Shown here in pieces: positions 1 through 8,374 of a stretch of DNA of 64,000 nt. How positions within the stretch are numbered: the stretch's first letter is position 1; each line of letters opens with the position of its first letter. A program made the position numbers and the translations under genes. The notes beneath the pieces were generated by a model that was not told the origin of the DNA, ran no database searches, and worked only from the letters and a program-made list of their open reading frames with translations. The DNA is from an uncultured Verrucomicrobiota bacterium (GTDB lineage: Bacteria > Verrucomicrobiota > Verrucomicrobiia > Limisphaerales > UBA9464). The DNA is taken from NCBI GenBank assembly GCA_903907925.1, contig CAIVQB010000133.1, positions 1-64,000 of the forward strand, read 5' to 3'.

Positions 1-975
1 CAGCCCTTTGATCCGGCACATCGGATTCTCCCGCGGCTCTACTTTTCCGCCGACTGGGCATGGCTTCCCGGTGCGGCGTTGAAGCCCCGGCGGGAGGCCT
101 GGGGCGGATTGTTGTTCGCTCTGATCGGTGCCTGGATCTGGACGGGTTGGATTCGCGGAGATGGACTGGCCCGCCGCTTGATGCTGTGGGGAAGCCTGGG
201 AGGAGCACTCGGGTTTCCGGGTGGCCAATGTCTTCAGTCCTTTCACGCGTGGCATTCCGAACTGTTCAAGAGCGGGATCTGGATCCGGCTCGATCCGGCG
301 ATGAACTGGTGGAACTGGATGGAAACCACCTTTGGAACGGTCATGGGCGCGACGCTTGGGTTCGGATTGTGGTTCCATCGAAAGTGGATTCGTCCGGTGC
401 CTGAGGAGGGCGAAGGTTCCGTTTCGCAGTCAGTCCGCTGGGAATGGGTTTGGATTTCGGTCCACGGCGCCTTGTTGATGATTGCGGAATTCGGATCGGT
501 GCCGGGCATCAGTGGGATTTACAACCACGGATTGCTGCTGGGTCTGATTCCAATGGCCGGGGTGGTCGCTGGATCCCGGTGGCCGGTGTTCCTGCTGCTG
601 CCGATCACGCTCGCGCCCATTGTGGGCAAGACGTTCGTTCAACTGGTGCTCCAGGAACGGTACACGCCTTTCGTCGTGGGTGTTGTTTTCTACCTGATGG
701 TGCCATTGGTTCTCGCGTGCGCGATGGCGGGCTGGGCGAGTGGTTGCAGAACACTCCGCGACGTTGCGCAGCGGCCGGCTGCGCAGGTGCTTCTCACCGC
801 TGGATGGACAATCTACGGATTGAACTTCGCGTTTTTCCATCGGCCGTGGCCCTGGACGACCTGGACCTATCGAACTCCGAACAACCTCTTTTTCACTCTG
901 GCCGTGCTGGCGATGAGTGCGCTCGCGGTCTCACGGTGGAAAGAGGCAGGATCCCAAGATCCCGATCCGTCGTGA
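1..975 (+). CDS. Multi-pass membrane protein of unknown function, 5' end outside the window
   Basis: The reading frame is open from base 1, so the true start lies upstream; a TTG at 79 is only an internal candidate. The visible 324 residues contain about seven to nine hydrophobic stretches separated by short charged loops, for example around 111-200 and 440-740, which indicates an inner-membrane protein. I recognise no catalytic motif. A glycosyltransferase gene follows on the same strand after 79 bases, so a role in the cell envelope or in polysaccharide handling is possible, but this rests on the neighbour alone. The stop is TGA at 973-975. Confidence 0.6.
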   Translation, partial: QPFDPAHRILPRLYFSADWAWLPGAALKPRREAWGGLLFALIGAWIWTGWIRGDGLARRLMLWGSLGGALGFPGGQCLQSFHAWHSELFKSGIWIRLDPAMNWWNWMETTFGTVMGATLGFGLWFHRKWIRPVPEEGEGSVSQSVRWEWVWISVHGALLMIAEFGSVPGISGIYNHGLLLGLIPMAGVVAGSRWPVFLLLPITLAPIVGKTFVQLVLQERYTPFVVGVVFYLMVPLVLACAMAGWASGCRTLRDVAQRPAAQVLLTAGWTIYGLNFAFFHRPWPWTTWTYRTPNNLFFTLAVLAMSALAVSRWKEAGSQDPDPS

Positions 976-1054
976 GATCTTGAGTTCCTCTTCCGATTCG
1001 CATCGCCTTCATCCGGGCTTGGAGTGATCGGTCGGAACGGGGCAGGGTTGGCGC

Positions 1055-2020
1055 ATGTCCGGCAGAATCCTCGTGATCCGCGGCGGAGCCATAGGTGATT
1101 TCATTGTCACTCTTCCGGCCATTGCAGCCCTGCGTCGTCAGTTTCCCGGCATTCGATTGGAACTGGTCGGATATCCCGGCATCGCCACCCTGGCGTTGGA
1201 ATATGGCTGGGTGGATGCCGTTCAACCGATCGAGGCCCGGCCGCTCGCTGGATTCTTCGCGAGGAATGGAGTGCTCGATCCGCAGTGGTCCACCTACTTC
1301 GAAGGATTCCACGTCATCCTCACCTACCTGTTCGACCCCGATGAAATCTTTCGCAACAACCTGGCACGGGTGACCAAGGCCCAATTGATCCAGGGACCCC
1401 ACCGGCCGGACGAATCGAATCCGGCTCACGCCACCGATCAATTGCTGGTGCCGCTCCAGAAACTTGCGATCTTCGATGCGGATCCGGTTCCGTCACTGAA
1501 TCTCAAACTCAACGCCGCCGCATCAGGTCTTACCGCGTTGCCGTGGATCGCGGTGCATCCCGGCGCGGGCGGTGCCCACAAGGTGTGGCCTCGGGAACGC
1601 TGGCTGGAGTTGCTCGGTCGTTTGCTGGAGACCCAACCGATCCGGCTGCTGTTGGTGGGTGGTGAAGCTGAGTTGGAAACGCTCAATGAATTGTCCCGTC
1701 ACCTGCCTTCGGAACGGATTGAAACGGCCGTCAACTGGCCGCTTCCGCGGTTGTCCCGCCGTCTCGCTGAATGTTCCGGATTCCTGGGGCACGACTCCGG
1801 CATTGCTCATCTCGCGGCGGCGTGTGGACTGCCGGGAGTGGTCTTGTGGGGTCCAACCCAATCCAGCATCTGGCGTCCGCGAAGTTCCCGCGTGGACCTG
1901 GTGCTCGCCCCGGAGGGTCATCTTGAAGATCTGACGACCGCCGAGGCGGAGCGGCGGGTGGCGGTTGCCGTTTCCGGCTGGATCAGGGAGCGGCCGTCGG
2001 TTCCGCGCGATGCAGGGTAA
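1055..2020 (+). CDS. Glycosyltransferase family 9 (heptosyltransferase-like)
   Basis: This 321-residue protein has the features of ADP-heptose:LPS heptosyltransferases. The N-terminus reads ILVIRGGAIGDFIVTLP, the acceptor-side Rossmann start of GT9. The C-terminal nucleotide-sugar half has AVHPGAGGAHKVWP near residue 166, LGHDSGIAHLAAACG near 244 and VLWGPT near 262. GT9 enzymes add heptose or related sugars to the lipopolysaccharide core at the cytoplasmic face of the inner membrane. The donor sugar cannot be told from the sequence. ATG at 1055 is directly followed by the conserved N-terminal strand, which supports this start. The last 38 bases overlap the convergent lipoprotein gene. Confidence 0.88.
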   Translation: MSGRILVIRGGAIGDFIVTLPAIAALRRQFPGIRLELVGYPGIATLALEYGWVDAVQPIEARPLAGFFARNGVLDPQWSTYFEGFHVILTYLFDPDEIFRNNLARVTKAQLIQGPHRPDESNPAHATDQLLVPLQKLAIFDADPVPSLNLKLNAAASGLTALPWIAVHPGAGGAHKVWPRERWLELLGRLLETQPIRLLLVGGEAELETLNELSRHLPSERIETAVNWPLPRLSRRLAECSGFLGHDSGIAHLAAACGLPGVVLWGPTQSSIWRPRSSRVDLVLAPEGHLEDLTTAEAERRVAVAVSGWIRERPSVPRDAG

Positions 2021-2432
2021 AGGTGCCGGAATCGAAGATGCTTTCGTAGGTCGCGTTGAAATCAGCGGCCATGGCCCGGCCCTGGGTCTTGATCAGGAAT
2101 CCGATGATGCGTTTTCGGCTGGTGAAGGAGGAGGATTCTGAGCCGGGGTCGACCTTGAGCCGCGTCGTGAAGCTTCCACTGTGACTGCCCCACACCGCAA
2201 AAAATCGGGCGGTTCGGGTGTCGGTGCCGGTGGGTTGAACGACCGCACGCAACGCACCGCTGTGGGTATTGTTGGTGTTCTGCCAGGTGCCGATCCAGCG
2301 TCCACTCAGTGGGTCGGCCGGGTTGAACGGCGTCGCGGCCGCGGCGGCCCAGTCTTTTTCGAAACTCCGGCAGCCGGAGCCGAACCCGGACACGAGCACG
2401 AGGGCCAACAGTGAGAGAAGATGTTTTTTCAT
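1983..2432 (-). CDS. Small predicted lipoprotein
   Basis: This is a 149-residue protein with a clear lipoprotein signal: a KK-positive N-terminus, the hydrophobic run LLSLLALVLVSGF and then SGC, giving a lipobox cysteine at about residue 21. The mature part has GRWIGTWQN, NNTHSGALRAVV and several Gly/Thr-rich strands, suggesting a small beta-barrel or lipocalin-like fold; I do not recognise a family. The start codon overlaps the stop of the upstream GH31 gene by four bases (2429-2432), so the two are probably co-transcribed and translationally coupled. The 3' end runs into the opposite-strand glycosyltransferase gene. Confidence 0.75.
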   Translation of the reverse strand: MKKHLLSLLALVLVSGFGSGCRSFEKDWAAAAATPFNPADPLSGRWIGTWQNTNNTHSGALRAVVQPTGTDTRTARFFAVWGSHSGSFTTRLKVDPGSESSSFTSRKRIIGFLIKTQGRAMAADFNATYESIFDSGTFTLHRAEPTAAP

Positions 2433-4846
2433 GATGCGACTCCTGAAAACCGAACCGTCATGGCCGATGGGAAATTGGGTATCTCCGCGATGCAGACGCC
2501 GCCTTCGTCATCGAACGACCCTTGAATGGGCTTGCCGTTCAAGGTGATGGATCCCGCCGATCGGGCTCCCCAGAAGATCAGACGCCAAGTTTTCACGGTA
2601 CTGGACCACGATCCCGACTCGGGTTCGAATTGCAATTCCAGGGTCCGGCCCTGCGTTCGCGAATGGATCGTCCTGCGACAGGAAACGCCCTCCTGATAGG
2701 CTTCGCTGACGCCGTCGTCCTCGTACCAAGTGAGGGTTCCCCGGCCCCGGGGCCAGCATTGGAGCGAGACGATTTCCGGCGCGGTGTTGGCGGTGAATGG
2801 CGTGACCTCGCCCATCGGCAGGATCGCTCCTGCCCGGACGAACAGGGGGATCATCTCCACCGGTGCCTGAGCCACGATATGGCGCCCGCCCGGATGAACC
2901 TCGCCCGTCCAGAAATCGTACCACAGATCGTTGGGCAGATAGACGCTGCGGGCCACCGCACCCTGGCGGACCACCGGTGCCACCAACAAATCGGGGCCAA
3001 GCAGGAATTGGTCACCGCAAGCAACCGCGATGGGATCGTTGGCGAAGTGCCATAGCATGGGCCTCATCAACGGCGCGCCGGTTTCGCGGGCCCCGGCGGT
3101 GAGTGCGTACAGATAGGGCAGCAATTGATAGCGAAGATGCAGGTAGTGGCGGCAGATCTCTTCCACTGGTTTGCCGAGCGCCCACGGCTCCTGATCGAGG
3201 GTTCCGATGTTGGAATGATTCCTGAAGAAGGGAGTGAAGGCCGCGAATTGAAACCAGCGGACGAACAATTCCGGCGTTGTGTTTCCCAGGAATCCGCCGA
3301 CATCGCCGCCACACACGGGAACACCACTCAGCGACAGGTTGAGCAGCATCTGGATCGCGTCATTGAGGTGGTCCCAGTGCGACGATGTATCGCCGGTCCA
3401 GACGATGGCCTGCCGTTGAATGCCCGCCGAACCGGCCCGGGTGACCACAAACGGCCGCGGAACCCCCGCCGCGCCGCGCCGGTTTCGTCCACGCTTTGGC
3501 GGAAGTCGCAACAGGCCTTCACGGGACGCGCGGGCCATTTCCTGTCCGTACAGGTTGTGAACTTCGACATGCGGACGCGGACCTTGATCGGTTCGATGCA
3601 TCGAATCCGGCGGGAGGGTCTTGTCCGGACGGGCGAAGTTCGCCGGTTCGTTCATGTCGTTCCAGACGCCGGCAATGCCGAGATCCGACAACACGCGCTG
3701 TTCGTCGCCCCACCAGGTCCGCGTTTCAGTGTTGAGAAAATCGGGAAACCGCGCCGCGCCCGGCCAGACTTCTCCGATATAATCTGTTTTTCCGTCGGCG
3801 CACTTCACGAACGCGTCGGCCTCACGTCCCCGTTTCAATACGCCGAACTTCGGGTCGTCCTTCACACCCGGATCAACGATGGCCACGACCTTGAACCCCT
3901 TCCGGGCCAGCCGGGTCAGCATCTCGGCCGGTTTTGGGAAACCTTTCCCGAAGGTGAACACCCGGTGCCCGTCGAGGTGATGGATGTCGAGATAGAGCGC
4001 GTCGCACGGGAGCTTCCGGCGGCGAAACTCACGGGCCACTTCTTCCAGCCGTTCGCTGGTTTCATAGCTGTAGCGCGATTGCTGGTATCCCAAGGCCCAA
4101 CGCGGCGGCATGGGGATTCGACCGGTCCATTCTAAGAAGCGTCCGGTGACTTCGGCAACCGTCGGTCCGAGGAACAAATACAGGTCGAGTTCACCCGAGG
4201 CCGCGGTGAGGCTCCACTGATCGAGTCGGGATTGACCGATGTCCCAAACCTGACGGGCCGGATTATCCCAAAACAGTCCGGCAGCCCGTCCGTTGCGCAG
4301 CGAGATTGCGAACGGAATGGAGACGTAGAGCGATTGCAGCGCGGGATGAATCGCCGGCGCATGTCCGAGAACGTCGATGTTCCAGAAATCCCGCACGGTG
4401 CCACGCCGGTTGAACGTCCCGGTCGATTCACCGAGGCCGAACACCGATTCGCCCGACGCGAGGTCCAGGTTCAACTCGGTTTTTGCACCGGCAAATTGGA
4501 TCGGCTGTCCGGTCGAAAACAGGAGATTGCCCCCGTGATCGGCGACCTGCCACGCGCCGGTTTCCAGATGGATCCGGAACTGTCCGACCGCGGTGGTGAG
4601 TGAGGCTGTTTGGGCGTCGGATTGAACGTCCGCCTCAACGTGAACCTGGCGAACCGGATCGATTGCGGGGGAGGGAAGGGTGGAAAATGAGACCGTCGAG
4701 GTGGCCCGAATCCGAAACACGTCGGGAGCCACTGCCAAGACTTGAAGTTGAGCCTTCCGGTTGCCGAGATGAAGCAATCGCGGGGCGGATTCCAAGGTCT
4801 TCAGCCCTGACAATGGATGGGATTTGGGCGGACGACGATTCGGCAT
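2429..4846 (-). CDS. Glycoside hydrolase family 31 (alpha-glucosidase/alpha-xylosidase type)
   Basis: The 805-residue protein has the complete GH31 layout: an N-terminal beta-sandwich, a (beta/alpha)8 barrel and C-terminal beta domains. The nucleophile motif WNDMNEPANF puts Asp at residue 397. WTGDTSSHWDHL puts the acid/base Asp at 486. GGDVGGF and WFQFAAFTPFFRNHS form the rest of the sugar site. Such enzymes cleave alpha-linked glucose or xylose from oligosaccharide ends with retention. There is no obvious signal peptide, so it probably acts in the cytoplasm. It leads a two-gene operon with the small lipoprotein. Substrate choice between glucosides and xylosides is open. Confidence 0.93.
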   Translation of the reverse strand: MPNRRPPKSHPLSGLKTLESAPRLLHLGNRKAQLQVLAVAPDVFRIRATSTVSFSTLPSPAIDPVRQVHVEADVQSDAQTASLTTAVGQFRIHLETGAWQVADHGGNLLFSTGQPIQFAGAKTELNLDLASGESVFGLGESTGTFNRRGTVRDFWNIDVLGHAPAIHPALQSLYVSIPFAISLRNGRAAGLFWDNPARQVWDIGQSRLDQWSLTAASGELDLYLFLGPTVAEVTGRFLEWTGRIPMPPRWALGYQQSRYSYETSERLEEVAREFRRRKLPCDALYLDIHHLDGHRVFTFGKGFPKPAEMLTRLARKGFKVVAIVDPGVKDDPKFGVLKRGREADAFVKCADGKTDYIGEVWPGAARFPDFLNTETRTWWGDEQRVLSDLGIAGVWNDMNEPANFARPDKTLPPDSMHRTDQGPRPHVEVHNLYGQEMARASREGLLRLPPKRGRNRRGAAGVPRPFVVTRAGSAGIQRQAIVWTGDTSSHWDHLNDAIQMLLNLSLSGVPVCGGDVGGFLGNTTPELFVRWFQFAAFTPFFRNHSNIGTLDQEPWALGKPVEEICRHYLHLRYQLLPYLYALTAGARETGAPLMRPMLWHFANDPIAVACGDQFLLGPDLLVAPVVRQGAVARSVYLPNDLWYDFWTGEVHPGGRHIVAQAPVEMIPLFVRAGAILPMGEVTPFTANTAPEIVSLQCWPRGRGTLTWYEDDGVSEAYQEGVSCRRTIHSRTQGRTLELQFEPESGSWSSTVKTWRLIFWGARSAGSITLNGKPIQGSFDDEGGVCIAEIPNFPSAMTVRFSGVAS

Positions 4847-4974
4847 GTGGCGGCGTCAGGCTACGAACGGTTGCCAGTTCCGGAAAGCAGGAAGCCCGTG
4901 ATTTCCGGGGTCTTTGAGCGGCCGGCCGGTTTCCGCCATTGCCCACCGGGTCGCCGACGCGGTACAAACCCGCG

Positions 4975-5487
4975 ATGCCAACTGCCGGTGACCTGCTGCG
5001 CACGGAACGTGAGCGACGTAAGCTCACGGTCAGGCAGGTTGCGGACGCGACCAACATCAAGACCGACCACATCCGTGCGCTGGAGGCGAGCGAATGGAGC
5101 GCCTTTGCGGCACCAGTCTACATCCGGGGCTTCACCCGCACCTACGCGCGGCATCTGCGGCTCGATGAAAAGGCCCTGGTGGAAACGCTCGACGGGGAAC
5201 TCGAATTGACCGCGGACTACGCGGCTCCACCAAGCCTGCCGGGTCCGGCCAAAGGACCCCTCGACAGCATTACCCTCGCGTTATCGCGTCTGCGCTGGCA
5301 GTGGTTGTTCCCGCTGATCCTGGGCGGCCTGGTGATTCTCCTTGGCGTATGGGGATATCAAATGTGGCAGCGGAATCCGGCTGCGGCCCGGAAGGAAACG
5401 CCGCTGGGATCGGGCCTGCGCCCTGCTCCCCGGACAGCTCCGGCGACCCTGCCGCTCCCGACCAACGTCCCGGCCGGTCGACACTGA
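4975..5487 (+). CDS. RodZ-like helix-turn-helix membrane protein
   Basis: The 170-residue protein begins with a Cro/C1-type helix-turn-helix: LLRTERERRKLTVRQVAD followed by IKTDHIRALEASEWSAF and YIRGFTRTYARHL, the pattern shared by RodZ proteins. A single membrane segment follows (WLFPLILGGLVILLGVWGY, about residues 107-125), then a short Pro/Ala-rich tail. RodZ couples the MreB cytoskeleton to the wall elongation machinery. The tail is much shorter than the periplasmic domain of E. coli RodZ, so this may be a minimal version. The ATG at 4975 is preferred over the in-frame TTG at 4939, because the conserved helices begin just after it. It diverges from the GH31 gene. Confidence 0.82.
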   Translation: MPTAGDLLRTERERRKLTVRQVADATNIKTDHIRALEASEWSAFAAPVYIRGFTRTYARHLRLDEKALVETLDGELELTADYAAPPSLPGPAKGPLDSITLALSRLRWQWLFPLILGGLVILLGVWGYQMWQRNPAAARKETPLGSGLRPAPRTAPATLPLPTNVPAGRH

Positions 5488-5578
5488 GCCGGATTGGATT
5501 TCGGAGACGGATGAGGCTTGGGAACAAAGCGATTGCCCCCTCGCCAGCGCCCGACTAATTTCCCGCCCTTCCGTTCGT

Positions 5579-5655
5579 GCACGGGTAGCTCAATTGGATA
5601 GAGCGTCGGCCTCCGAAGCCGAAGGTTGTGGGTTCAATTCCCGCCCCGTGCACCA
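5579..5655 (+). tRNA. tRNA-Arg, anticodon CCG
   Basis: A 77-base cloverleaf is readable by eye. The acceptor stem GCACGGG pairs with CCCGTGC, the D arm is GCTC/GAGC, the anticodon stem is TCGGC/GCCGA around loop CTCCGAA, and the T stem GTGGG/CCCGC closes on TTCAATT. The anticodon CCG reads the arginine codon CGG, which is common in this GC-rich DNA. The CCA end is encoded at 5653-5655. Confidence 0.96.
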
Positions 5656-5842
5656 CGTTTTCACTCCAACTTCGTAGTTCTCCAAATTCCGTGCCTTATG
5701 GAATCGGATTAGCAGGGACGTTGCCTTCGGAGTCGCTCCGTGGCGCGAGCGGGGGCGGAAAGCCCGGAGGGCCGGTTCGAAACCGCAGGATCGATCCTCC
5801 CGGGTCCCAGGAAGACTCCTGGCGTCTGGACCCGCCCTCAAC
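5656..5842. other. Spacer after tRNA-Arg with a palindrome and a terminator-like hairpin
   Basis: This 187-base spacer lies between tRNA-Arg and the 3' end of the opposite-strand NHL gene. It contains a perfect 12-base palindrome AGGATCGATCCT at 5787-5798 and a stem-loop CCAGGA/TCCTGG at 5807-5822. The stem-loop could terminate transcription arriving from either side. There is no T-run on either strand, so it is not a standard intrinsic terminator. I see no gene in this stretch. Confidence 0.4.
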
Positions 5843-6931
5843 TCACGGTTTTCCAGAATCCGCGACCGTGCGAATGCGGTGATTCTCACTGTCACCGATC
5901 AGCAGGGTTCCGTCGGTCTCGACAAAAATCCCGTGCGGCCGGGAGAGCTTTGCCGTCAACGGATCGCCGGTCGGGCCGTCGCCCCGCACTCCCGTTCCTA
6001 CGACCGTTTCAATCGTGCCATTCTTGGTGTTGTAGCGGCGGATCACATGGTTCTCGGTGTCGGCCAGATAGACGTCACCGTTGGGTGCGAGGGCGATTCC
6101 CTTGGGTCCGTTGAGCGTGGCTTCCCGTGCCGGTCCACCATCGCCAGAGAAACCTGCGCGACCGGTTCCGGCGAGGTGATGGATGATCCCGGCCTTGAGA
6201 TCGAAGCGCAGCAATTGATTCCCCTCGCGGGTGATGAGGAACAGATTCCCAGCGGCATCAAAATCGAGCGAGCGCGGCCCGTTCAACGGCGTGCCCTGAA
6301 TCGGTGAACCGTCCGGCGTGGGTCCCGACTTGCCAGTGCCGGCGAAGGTGGTGATGACTCCGGATTTCGAATCCACGCGGCGCAAGACGCGGTTGCCAAT
6401 GTCGGCGATGTAGAGGTCACCCGCGGGACCGAATTGGAGACTGATCGGCTCATTCAATTGCGCCCGATCGGCGGGTCCCCCGTCGCCCGCGTAACCCTTT
6501 TGGCCGGTCCCGGCGAAGGTGGTGAGAACGTGGGTCCCAGCGTCGTAACGGCGGATGGCGTGGTTGCTGGCATCGCTGATGAACAGGTTGCCACCCGCAT
6601 CGAAACGGAGTTCGTGAGGATTGTGCAGCGCGGCGTTCCGGGCGGGTCCGCCATCCCCTGAATAGCCGGCGGTGCCGTTGCCGACGACAGTGGTGATGGT
6701 GCGATCGGGCGCGATGCGGCGGATCACGTTTGCTTCGTAGTCGGCGAACCACAGACCGTGATCCGGTCCGCGAACCAGTCCGAACGGATTGTTCAACCGG
6801 GCCGCCGTCGCCGGTCCGGCATCGCCGTCGGATCCCGTGGAGCCGGTGCCGGCAATGTTCACCAACGGGGCCGCAGAGCCGGTTCCATCAACCAGGAAAA
6901 GGACGCACAGCAGGGCGATCTGGAGTTTCAT
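5843..6931 (-). CDS. Secreted NHL-repeat beta-propeller protein
   Basis: The 362-residue protein starts with a signal peptide (MKLQIALLCVLFLVDGTGSA) and then consists of repeated units. Each unit has a GTG..G..GDGGPA segment followed by LN.P..L and a strand ending LYIADIGNRVLRRVD or a close variant. I count about five or six, which fits a six-bladed NHL propeller. NHL propellers are scaffolds for binding proteins, nucleic acids or sugars, and the secreted ones in Verrucomicrobiota and Acidobacteriota have no proven common role. The gene is divergent from the PQQ-like propeller gene at 7126, sharing a 194-base promoter region. Confidence 0.85.
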   Translation of the reverse strand: MKLQIALLCVLFLVDGTGSAAPLVNIAGTGSTGSDGDAGPATAARLNNPFGLVRGPDHGLWFADYEANVIRRIAPDRTITTVVGNGTAGYSGDGGPARNAALHNPHELRFDAGGNLFISDASNHAIRRYDAGTHVLTTFAGTGQKGYAGDGGPADRAQLNEPISLQFGPAGDLYIADIGNRVLRRVDSKSGVITTFAGTGKSGPTPDGSPIQGTPLNGPRSLDFDAAGNLFLITREGNQLLRFDLKAGIIHHLAGTGRAGFSGDGGPAREATLNGPKGIALAPNGDVYLADTENHVIRRYNTKNGTIETVVGTGVRGDGPTGDPLTAKLSRPHGIFVETDGTLLIGDSENHRIRTVADSGKP

Positions 6932-7125
6932 GGGGTGAATGAAAGACGGATGTTGGGTCGGAGACGGAGTGGGAGGGAGCGTTGTCCTTTCACGGGATGT
7001 TGTCCATTCCCGCGGCGATCTCTGAATCGCTCCAACGGGTCGACCGCGATCGGCTTTGTTGTTGTTCGCGGAGAATCTTGGAGAGACCTTTGGTGCGTTC
7101 CACGTCGCGGTTTCCCATCCCTCCC

Positions 7126-8127
7126 ATGAATCCCATTTCCAGGCGGCTCGGCCTCCTTTTGTTCCTCGTTTCGGCGCAAAGTTCGGTGTCCCTTCGCGCC
7201 GCCGATCCCGAGCCTCCGGCGAAACCGGCCTTTCCCGCGGTGCTGCCGGGCAGGGGATTGGCTCAGCATGACTTTCTCTATGCGGGCGAAGCGAAGACCC
7301 GGGACATCTTTCTGGTGAAGGGCGGCAAGGTGGTTTGGGCCTACAACGACGCGGCCGGGAAGGGGGAGATCAGTGACGCGGTCCGACTGTCGAACGGCAA
7401 CATCCTGTTCGCCCATCAGTTTGGCGTGACGTTGATCAACCCGGACAAAAAAGTGTTGTGGCACTACGACGCACCGCCGCAGTGCGAGACCCACACGGCG
7501 CAGCCGATCGGGACTCATCATGTCATCTTCATCCAGAATGGACCTGAACCCCGGCTGTTCGTGGTGAACCTGGACAGCGGGAAGACGGTTCGCGAATTGC
7601 CGCTTCCGGTGGGAAATCCCAAGAGCACTCATGGGCAATTTCGCCATGCCCGCCTCACCGAAGCGGGCACCTATCTGGTGGCTCACATGGATCTCCGCAA
7701 GGTGGCGGAATACGATGACACCGGAAAACAGGTGTGGTCGGCGGACGTGCCCGGTGCCTGGTCCGCGGTTCGGTTGAAGAACGGCAACACGCTCGTTTGC
7801 GGCAAGGTGGTTCGGGAGATCAACGCCCGCGGCGAGACCGTGTGGGAGTTCACTTCGGCCGACGTGCCGGACTACAAGTTCAACAGCATGCAGATCGCCA
7901 CACGCCTGCCAAATGGCAACACACTGATCAACCACTGGGTCAACTCGTGGTCGGGTCCGATTGATTCCGCTACCGCACCGGTGCAGGCATTGGAAGTCAC
8001 CCGCGATAAGAAGGTGGTCTGGGCGTTGCGATCCTGGACGAATCCGAATCTCGGTCCCTCGACGACGATTCAACTGATGGATTCCAAGACGGCTCCCGAA
8101 AAGGTTCACTTTGGAAGCATTCATTGA
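7126..8127 (+). CDS. Secreted PQQ-like beta-propeller protein
   Basis: This is a 333-residue protein. The ATG at 7126 gives a signal peptide (RRLGLLLFLVSAQSSVSLRA), so I prefer it to in-frame starts further upstream. The mature part has repeated strands of the type KVVWAYNDAAG, KVLWHYDAPPQ, KQVWSADVPG and ETVWEFTSADVP, with SNGNILFAH, KNGNTLVCG and PNGNTLINH between them. This is the pattern of propellers that compare stored values with text-like templates, often annotated as PQQ-binding-like or arylsulfotransferase-like. No cofactor ligand or catalytic residue is obvious. It lies just before an Ig-like secreted protein on the same strand. Confidence 0.8.
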   Translation: MNPISRRLGLLLFLVSAQSSVSLRAADPEPPAKPAFPAVLPGRGLAQHDFLYAGEAKTRDIFLVKGGKVVWAYNDAAGKGEISDAVRLSNGNILFAHQFGVTLINPDKKVLWHYDAPPQCETHTAQPIGTHHVIFIQNGPEPRLFVVNLDSGKTVRELPLPVGNPKSTHGQFRHARLTEAGTYLVAHMDLRKVAEYDDTGKQVWSADVPGAWSAVRLKNGNTLVCGKVVREINARGETVWEFTSADVPDYKFNSMQIATRLPNGNTLINHWVNSWSGPIDSATAPVQALEVTRDKKVVWALRSWTNPNLGPSTTIQLMDSKTAPEKVHFGSIH

Positions 8128-8374
8128 AGGCAGCTGCTGGATCCACGGGTTGAAACCGATCGGAGGAAGCGGCTTGCCTTGGTGGATTGAATCGACAGGT
8201 TTGAAACCAATGGAAGGTGACACAACGCGGGTGCGAGAGACTCTGAGTCAGGGTATGGTGTATTCCATCAGCGGATACCTGCGGCGCTTGGCTCAATCCA
8301 GCGTCTGCTGGCTGCTTCTGGTCGGGTCGAGTTGGGTGACTCGTGTGCCGGGGATGTTGCGCGTTGCAACAGTC
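8128..8374. repeat. Spacer with a 50-base-period direct repeat
   Basis: Between the PQQ-like gene and the Ig-like gene, two imperfect copies of the unit GGGTTGAAACCGATCGG occur about 50 bases apart, at 8148-8164 and 8198-8214. The second contains the small palindrome GGTTTGAAACC. A long open frame crosses the area, but its protein there is repetitive and has no signal peptide until residue 89, so I treat this stretch as leader or repeat DNA. Confidence 0.4.

Noticed and set aside
5740..5830. A second tRNA after tRNA-Arg
   Set aside because: The string GGTTCGAAACC looks like a T-arm, but no acceptor or anticodon stem can be drawn around it.
6928..8223. A 431-codon minus-strand frame across the PQQ-like gene
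   Set aside because: It is antisense to the propeller gene; its first 40 residues are only the translation of the short direct repeat at 8148-8214.
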